Below, in pieces: positions 59,536 to 64,000 of a DNA stretch of 64,000 nt; the first letter of the stretch is position 1; every line of letters starts with the position of its first letter. Source of the DNA: an uncultured Chloroflexota bacterium. GTDB taxonomy: Bacteria; Chloroflexota; UBA11872. The translations under genes and the position numbers were made by a program. The notes below the pieces were generated by a model. The model saw only the letters and a program-made list of their open reading frames with translations, searched no databases and had not been told where the DNA came from. The stretch is taken from the NCBI GenBank assembly GCA_958296175.1, contig OY282448.1, positions 2,480,127 to 2,544,126 of the forward strand, read 5' to 3'.

Positions 59536-60423
59536 CTACTCCGCTTCTTCATATTCGTAATACACCCAGCGCCGCGCAATCACGAACTGCATGAGCGTGA
59601 AGATCAGAATGATCACGAAGAGAATCCAAGCGATGGCGGAGGCATAGCCCATTTGGAACGTCAGAAACGCTTTGCGGTACAGGTACAACAGCACGAAGAG
59701 CGTGGAGTTGGCCGGGCCGCCGCTGGTCACAATCAAGGCTGCGATGAACACTTGGAACGAGCCAATGATGTTCAGCACCAGCGTCAGAAAGATCGTGGGC
59801 GTCATCATAGGAACGGTGACGTGCCACATACGGCGAACGTGTCCGGCGCCGTCGATGGCGGCCGCCTCATAGAGATGCTGCGGAATGCCCTGCAAGCCGG
59901 CCAGATACAGAATCATGGTGGTGCCGACGGTCCAGAAACTCATGATGATGAGTCCGGGCATGGCGAAAGCCGTGCTGGTGAGCCAGCGCGGGCCGGGGAT
60001 GCCGACAAGACCGAGCCCCTGATTCAACAGGCCGTTGGGCTGCAAGATGACGAGCCACAGCATGGCCGTGGCCACGCCGGCCGTAACCGATGGGAGATAG
60101 AACAGCGTGCGGAACAACGCCATGCCGCGCACGTTCTGATTGAGCAGTATTGCGATAAAGAAGGATATGATCATCACGCCTGGAACATGCACGACCGTGT
60201 AATAGATGGTATTGACGATACTGCGAATGAAGACGCTGTCGTCCGTGAACAGGTCCAGGTAGTTCTCCAGCCCGATGAACCTCGGCGCTCCACGGAAGCG
60301 GTAGTCGGTGAGGCTGAGGTAGAACGACCCGCCGAAGGGGATGATGATGAAGAAGACAAACTGAAGCAGCCACGGGACGGCAAAGAGAATCCCGCTCCAG
60401 CGCTGCCATTCAGTTCGCCGCAT
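59536..60423 (-). CDS. ABC sugar transporter permease, MalF/UgpA type
   Basis: 295-residue partner permease with six predicted membrane segments starting ILFAVPWLLQFVFFIIIPFG. The EAA loop is HLYEAAAIDGAGHVRRMWHV followed by TVPMMTPTIFL. LSLTDYRFRGAPRFIGLENY is typical of this subfamily. It is preceded by a very stable hairpin that separates it from the binding-protein gene and is followed closely by the MalG-type gene. Confidence 0.95.
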   Translation of the reverse strand: MRRTEWQRWSGILFAVPWLLQFVFFIIIPFGGSFYLSLTDYRFRGAPRFIGLENYLDLFTDDSVFIRSIVNTIYYTVVHVPGVMIISFFIAILLNQNVRGMALFRTLFYLPSVTAGVATAMLWLVILQPNGLLNQGLGLVGIPGPRWLTSTAFAMPGLIIMSFWTVGTTMILYLAGLQGIPQHLYEAAAIDGAGHVRRMWHVTVPMMTPTIFLTLVLNIIGSFQVFIAALIVTSGGPANSTLFVLLYLYRKAFLTFQMGYASAIAWILFVIILIFTLMQFVIARRWVYYEYEEAE

Positions 60424-60475
60424 ATGGTCCTCCGCGTGCGGGATGGGCGCCGCCCGGATGCGGGGACCCTCCCGC

Positions 60476-60507
60476 CGCAGGCCCGCGCGTTCCCGCGCGG
60501 GCCTGCG
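60476..60507 (-). promoter_or_regulatory. 14-bp perfect hairpin between binding-protein and permease genes
   Basis: CGCAGGCCCGCGCG (60476-60489) and CGCGCGGGCCTGCG (60494-60507) form a perfect 14-bp stem with a TTCC loop, 17 nt after the binding-protein stop. No U-tract follows. Such intercistronic hairpins after binding-protein genes protect the upstream mRNA or cause partial termination, giving more binding protein than permease. That role is inferred from position. Confidence 0.65.
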
Positions 60508-60524
60508 CCAGGGCTATTACGGCC

Positions 60525-62042
60525 TTACGTCTCGAGCAGGCTCTGGGCGTAGTCGGTCGTGCTGCGCGCCAGGTCGAGCAGCGTGTCGGCCGGCGGCTTC
60601 TCGCCGATCCAGGCGTTCTCCGTCTCGGCCGAGACGATGTTCCAGAACCACTCCGACCAGCCGTCGAAGCAGTGGTTGCCATAGACGTTGGGGGCGAAGA
60701 GGTTGTCGTTGATGATGTGCATGTTGTTGGGCAGCCGCCGACCGGCGATGGGCTTCAGCCAGTCATCGCTGTTGATGACTTCCTTGGTGGTCGGCACCGC
60801 GCCGCGCCAGGTGGACACCAGGCTCTGGAACTCGGAGCCGGAGAGGAAGGCCGCCAGAATGACGGTGTTCTCTTCCGAGCCGCGGTGCTGCGAGTAGCGC
60901 GTGACGAAGTGGCCGAGCTGGTTGTTGATGTGCCAGTTGTCGCCGCCGGGCGGCTTGGGCGTGGGCATGATCTCAAAGGTGAAGCGGTCCTTGATGGTCG
61001 CCTCGTAGTTGCCGGGGGTGTGGATGCCGCCCGCCACCATGCCGATGCGGCCGGCCATGAAGGGGTTGGAAACGCCTTCGAGCCCCAAGGACGCGATCTC
61101 GGCCGGCGGGGGCGACACGCCGTCGACGTGGATGAAGTTCATCCAGCGCTCGAAGGCGGCGACGCTGCCGTCGGTGTCGAAGCCCGCGTGCACGTACGGG
61201 CGGTCGACCTCGCGGAAGTGCTTGCCGCCCATTTCGGCGATGCGCTCGAACATCTGCACTTCGGTGTTGTTGCGGTTCCAGGTGCCGAACTGCGGCTTCT
61301 CGGCGTCCGTCAGCTGCATGAGCGCGTCGTCTTGCGTGTCATGCGTCCAGTCGGCGGTCGGGTGCCCCACGCCGGCCTCGTCGAACATATCGACGTTGTA
61401 ATACCAGCCGCCCACGCTGCCGATCATGAACGGGAACGCGTAGTACGTGCCCCCGATGGCGATGGTCCAGACGCTGGGCCGCTCGGCGTGGATGTCTTCG
61501 AGCACCACGTAGTCGTTGAAGTTCACGCCCAGCTTCGGCGCAATGTCGTTCAGCGGCAGCAGGTTGCCCTCGAACTGGAACATCTGGCCGCCGTTCATCA
61601 CCAGCAGGTCGCCAACCGTGCCGGCGGCGAACATGATGGCGCTCTTCTCCTGGTAGAAGCGCGGGGGCAGCGGCTCCAGGTCGTACTGAATCTCCGGGTG
61701 CTTCTTGTCGAAGATCTCGAGACCGCGCTGCATGGTTTCCCAGCGGTTGCCCCGCGACCAGTAGTTCATGAATCGAATGGGCGGCGCCGGCGCTTTCTGC
61801 GGGGCCACCTCGCGCACGACCTCGACCTGGACGGGGACTTCCTTCTCGACCACCTTCTCGACCACGCGGTCGACGGGGACTTCCTTGACGACCACCCGCT
61901 CGGAGGGGACTTCCCTTTCGACGATCTTCTCGACGGTGACGACCTGGGATTCGCCGCAGGCGGCCAGCGCGAGCGCGGACACTCCCAGACTTCCGACCCC
62001 CATGGCGCGGATCATGGTGCGGCGTGTCATGTGCGTTCTCAT
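60525..62042 (-). CDS. Extracellular solute-binding lipoprotein of a sugar ABC importer
   Basis: 505 residues from an ATG with GGGGGAGGGA upstream (MRTHMTRRTMIRAMGVGSLG). The signal has a twin-arginine-like TRRTMIR and a lipobox at ALAACGES, so it may be exported by Tat and then lipidated. A Val/Glu/Lys-rich stalk (VEKIVEREVPSERVVV and following) leads to a type 1 substrate-binding domain with WSRGNRWETMQRGLEIFDKK, GGTYYAFPFMIGSVGGWYYN and FMAGRIGMVAGG. It is the first gene of the importer operon with two permeases downstream. The sugar is not predictable from sequence. Confidence 0.93.
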   Translation of the reverse strand: MRTHMTRRTMIRAMGVGSLGVSALALAACGESQVVTVEKIVEREVPSERVVVKEVPVDRVVEKVVEKEVPVQVEVVREVAPQKAPAPPIRFMNYWSRGNRWETMQRGLEIFDKKHPEIQYDLEPLPPRFYQEKSAIMFAAGTVGDLLVMNGGQMFQFEGNLLPLNDIAPKLGVNFNDYVVLEDIHAERPSVWTIAIGGTYYAFPFMIGSVGGWYYNVDMFDEAGVGHPTADWTHDTQDDALMQLTDAEKPQFGTWNRNNTEVQMFERIAEMGGKHFREVDRPYVHAGFDTDGSVAAFERWMNFIHVDGVSPPPAEIASLGLEGVSNPFMAGRIGMVAGGIHTPGNYEATIKDRFTFEIMPTPKPPGGDNWHINNQLGHFVTRYSQHRGSEENTVILAAFLSGSEFQSLVSTWRGAVPTTKEVINSDDWLKPIAGRRLPNNMHIINDNLFAPNVYGNHCFDGWSEWFWNIVSAETENAWIGEKPPADTLLDLARSTTDYAQSLLET

Positions 62043-62126
62043 CGCTTCCCTCCCCCGTGACGACTGGCTGCTAGTCGTGCCCGCGCGGCCGGGCGCCATC
62101 GGCCCGGCCAGGGCATGCGCCCGTAT

Positions 62127-62155
62127 GCCTAGCACAAGCGCCTCGGACGTGTCAA
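62127..62155 (-). promoter_or_regulatory. Weak candidate promoter of the importer operon
   Basis: Reading the minus strand, a perfect TTGACA (62155-62150) is followed by 17 nt and CTAGGC, with TGTG just before it. The -35 is ideal but the -10 is poor, so the site is uncertain. It lies about 85 nt upstream of the binding-protein ATG. Confidence 0.3.
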
Positions 62156-62173
62156 CGCGGGCCGCGCGGGGCG

Positions 62174-63241
62174 CTAGGCGTCGGTGATGGGGAGTTCCAC
62201 GCGCACGTTGCCGCCGGCCTGGGATTGCAAGGCGGCGAGCAGGACTTCCAGGGCTTGCCGCGCCTGGCGGCCGTCGGACGTGGGCGTCCCTCCGGTGCGG
62301 ATCAGGCCAACCAGCTCGGTGACCAGCCCGGCGATGTGGCCTTGCGTGTAGTGCGGGCACATGATCGGCGCGCCGCGCAGCCCTTGCTGGGGGTCGTCGT
62401 AGAGGATGGCGCGGGCGTTGGTGATGTTGATGCGGCCCTTGGTCCCCCAAATGTCGATCGGCCCGATGTAGCGGCCGGGCATGGTCTTGCAGGCGTTCCA
62501 GAAGGCGCGCACGTCGTTGTCGAACTCGATCAGGATGCTCAGGGCGGGGTCGGTGTCGGGGTCGTGCCCGCCGTCGCTGGCGTAGCGCGGGCCGTAGTTT
62601 TCGAACCCTTTTTCGGCCACGGCGTAGACGGCCACCGGTTTGCCGGTGGCATACCAGATCAGCGTGTCGCACACGTGGGTGCCGTTGCGGAAGAGCATGG
62701 CGCGCGGCCCGCCCTGGTTGCCCATGATGCGCACCACGTCGCCAATGGCGCCGTCCTCAATCAGGCGCCCGACCTCGGCCCAGGGGAACCACCAGCGGTA
62801 GACGTGGTCGACCAGCATGGGGATGCCGGCGGATTCCACGGCTTCGATCATGCGGTCGGCGTCCGCCAGCGTGGTGGCGATGGGCTTTTCGCAGACGATG
62901 CCTTTCACGCCGGCCGCGGCGGCGTCGATCACGATCTGGGCGTGCGCGTCGTCGCCGGTGACCACGCTGATGACGTCCAGGTCTTCGCGCGCCAGCATCT
63001 CGCGGTAGTCGGTGTAGGCGTTGACGCCGGGCTGGTACGCGCGCCAGTTGGCGTGGAACTGGTCGATGGCTTCCTGGCGCAGGTCGCACACCGCCGCGAG
63101 TTCGGTGCCTTCGGCGAAGTGATAGGCGGAAGCGTGCCCGTGCGGAATCTCATCGCCCCAGCCGGGCTTGGGGGCAGGCAGCGGCGGGCGGCCTCCGATG
63201 GGCGTCAGACCGACGACGCCGGCGCGCAGTGCGGAACCCAT
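62174..63241 (-). CDS. Gfo/Idh/MocA-family oxidoreductase
   Basis: 355-residue NAD(P)-dependent sugar dehydrogenase-type protein. The N terminus (MGSALRAGVVGLTPIGGRPP) departs from the usual GxGxxG Rossmann loop and has a Gly/Pro-rich insertion before HASAYHFAEGTELAAVCDL. The EKP motif is CEKPIATTLADAD. The C-terminal alpha/beta domain has ALSILIEFDNDVRAFWNACK. It precedes the importer operon in the same direction and may act on the imported sugar. An in-frame extension upstream through the spaced-repeat array is rejected. Confidence 0.9.
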   Translation of the reverse strand: MGSALRAGVVGLTPIGGRPPLPAPKPGWGDEIPHGHASAYHFAEGTELAAVCDLRQEAIDQFHANWRAYQPGVNAYTDYREMLAREDLDVISVVTGDDAHAQIVIDAAAAGVKGIVCEKPIATTLADADRMIEAVESAGIPMLVDHVYRWWFPWAEVGRLIEDGAIGDVVRIMGNQGGPRAMLFRNGTHVCDTLIWYATGKPVAVYAVAEKGFENYGPRYASDGGHDPDTDPALSILIEFDNDVRAFWNACKTMPGRYIGPIDIWGTKGRINITNARAILYDDPQQGLRGAPIMCPHYTQGHIAGLVTELVGLIRTGGTPTSDGRQARQALEVLLAALQSQAGGNVRVELPITDA

Positions 63242-63338
63242 GGCGCGGTCCTCTCGACCTGGCCGCCGCGCGGCGCAGGCAGGGCGTGGCATGCGGCCCA
63301 ATTGTAGGGCGCGGCGGGGATAAGGAAGTTGCGGTCTC

Positions 63339-63551
63339 CGCAACTCCCGCGCACGCGGCGTTTCGGGGGACGCGGGCGGACCGCGCTCGTGCTCGACCGC
63401 AACTCCCGAACTCCCGCGCGCGGCGTTTTGGTCCCTCGGTCCGACATAGCACTCCCTCGGCCCCTGCAACTCCCGCGCACACGGCGTTTCGGTGCACCGC
63501 GCCCGGCAGTTGGCCGAGCCGCTGCTGCACTCCCGCGCACGCGGCGTTTCG
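63339..63551. CRISPR. CRISPR-like mini-array, four 28-nt repeats, no cas genes nearby
   Basis: Copies of a 28-nt repeat beginning CGCAACTCCCGCGCACGCGG and ending with TTTCGG start at 63339, about 63398 (with an internal AACTCCCG duplication), 63465 and 63526 (one base shorter). Segments between copies are unique, about 31, 33 and 33 nt. The core CCGCGCACGCGG is palindromic, as in type I-E repeats. There is no cas gene and no clear leader. It fills most of the gap between two divergent Gfo/Idh/MocA genes; the remaining bases (63242-63338) show nothing recognised. Confidence 0.45.
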
Positions 63552-63595
63552 TCTACGCTCACGGCGAACCGTCCGCGGCGGGGAGGGACACCGGC

Positions 63596-64000
63596 ATGGG
63601 TCGAAAGCTGAAGGTCGGATTCATTGGCTGCGGGAGCATCTCGCGGCTGTACACGGACATCTACGCCGGCATGACGGATCTGGCGCAGGTGGTGGCCACC
63701 GCCGACATCGCGCCGCAGCTGGCGCGGGACCGCGCGGCGGCGCTGAGCGAGGCCTACACGGCCGAGGCGGCGCGCCAGCGGGCCCTGGCGATCAACGCGC
63801 GCAGCGACGACGACCGCGCGCAGGCGCGCCAGCTGGCGGCGGACGCCGCCGAAGCCGCCAGCAACGAGATTCGCAGCTACGACGGGCACGAGGCACTGCT
63901 GCGTGACCCCGAGGTCGACGCCGTGGTGGTGCTGACCACGCCGCCCGTGCGCGGCGTGCCCGTGGTGGCAGCCGCCGAGGCCGGCAAGCACGTCTTTACC
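63596..64000 (+). CDS. Gfo/Idh/MocA-family oxidoreductase (partial, runs off right edge)
   Basis: The ATG at 63596, with GGGAGGGA about 9 nt upstream, opens a frame of 135 codons to the window end. The N-terminal Rossmann loop is LKVGFIGCGSISRLY with GxGxxS. It is followed by QVVATADIAPQLARDRAAAL and, further on, by DPEVDAVVVLTTPPVRGVPV and AAEAGKHVFT, the segment just before the EKP motif. A helical insertion of about 45 residues (EAYTAEAARQ to AAEAASNEIRS) sits between the second and third strands. It is divergent from the complete paralogue across the spaced-repeat array. Confidence 0.88.
   Translation, partial: MGRKLKVGFIGCGSISRLYTDIYAGMTDLAQVVATADIAPQLARDRAAALSEAYTAEAARQRALAINARSDDDRAQARQLAADAAEAASNEIRSYDGHEALLRDPEVDAVVVLTTPPVRGVPVVAAAEAGKHVFT

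Overview
The window is GC-rich bacterial chromosome with dense coding, and it most likely comes from a member of the Chloroflexota. Three things point there. EF-Tu has a [12 protein letters not shown] box in place of the usual DCPGHADYVKNM. A surface LRR protein ends in the FGYP/QYFQ/EYHP domain common in Chloroflexota exoproteins. The solute-binding lipoprotein carries Val/Glu/Lys-rich repeats after its lipobox. Two PhyH-family dioxygenases, an enolase-superfamily enzyme, an M19 hydrolase and Gfo/Idh/MocA oxidoreductases would fit an SAR202-like or sponge-associated lineage, but that placement is inference. No tRNA, rRNA, riboswitch, prophage or cas gene was recognised.

Layout. Positions 1-17,027 (minus strand) hold one long information-processing operon read rpoB-rpoC-rpsL-rpsG-fusA-tuf-rpsJ-rplC-rplD-rplW-rplB-rpsS-rplV-rpsC, with rpsC running off the left edge. 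A plausible promoter and a leader hairpin precede rpoB. Next come dprA, secD and secF (plus strand, 17.7-21.3 kb). A tightly overlapped minus-strand operon follows (29.0-21.3 kb): alaS, a baseplate-J-like membrane protein, ruvX, mltG, an M24 aminopeptidase, efp and a biotinyl-domain protein lacking the biotin lysine. Between 29.1 and 36 kb are two small membrane proteins, a cysteine desulfurase, a membrane protein, an OB/HD nuclease and valS. From 36 to 50 kb are a two-gene ABC exporter, a beta-propeller glycosidase-like protein, an IS5-like transposase remnant, the LRR exoprotein, a large GT-C-like membrane protein with a truncated copy of its own 5' end, and an enolase-superfamily enzyme. 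From 50.4 to 53 kb are pyrE, a DD-carboxypeptidase homologue with two degenerate motifs, and tatA. The right end is catabolic: divergent PhyH dioxygenases, M19 hydrolase, sarcosine-oxidase-like flavoprotein, lipoprotein, ABC sugar importer (binding protein plus two permeases) and two Gfo/Idh/MocA oxidoreductases.

The most unusual signal is in the gaps between genes. At least six separate gaps carry short direct repeats of about 25-30 nt separated by unique 31-33 nt segments, giving a start-to-start period near 60 nt. That is type I-E CRISPR geometry, yet the repeat sequence differs from site to site and no cas genes are visible. A seventh gap carries a complete 61-nt tandem repeat. MITE-like inverted-repeat elements and CCCTCTCCC palindromes fill the remaining gaps.

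Several core proteins depart from their families. RpoB and RpoC carry duplicated or triplicated hybrid-barrel segments. S12 has Arg at the streptomycin-site lysine. EF-P has Arg at its modification site. A BCCP-like protein has no lysine to biotinylate, and a DacA-like protein lacks the SxN serine and the KTG lysine.
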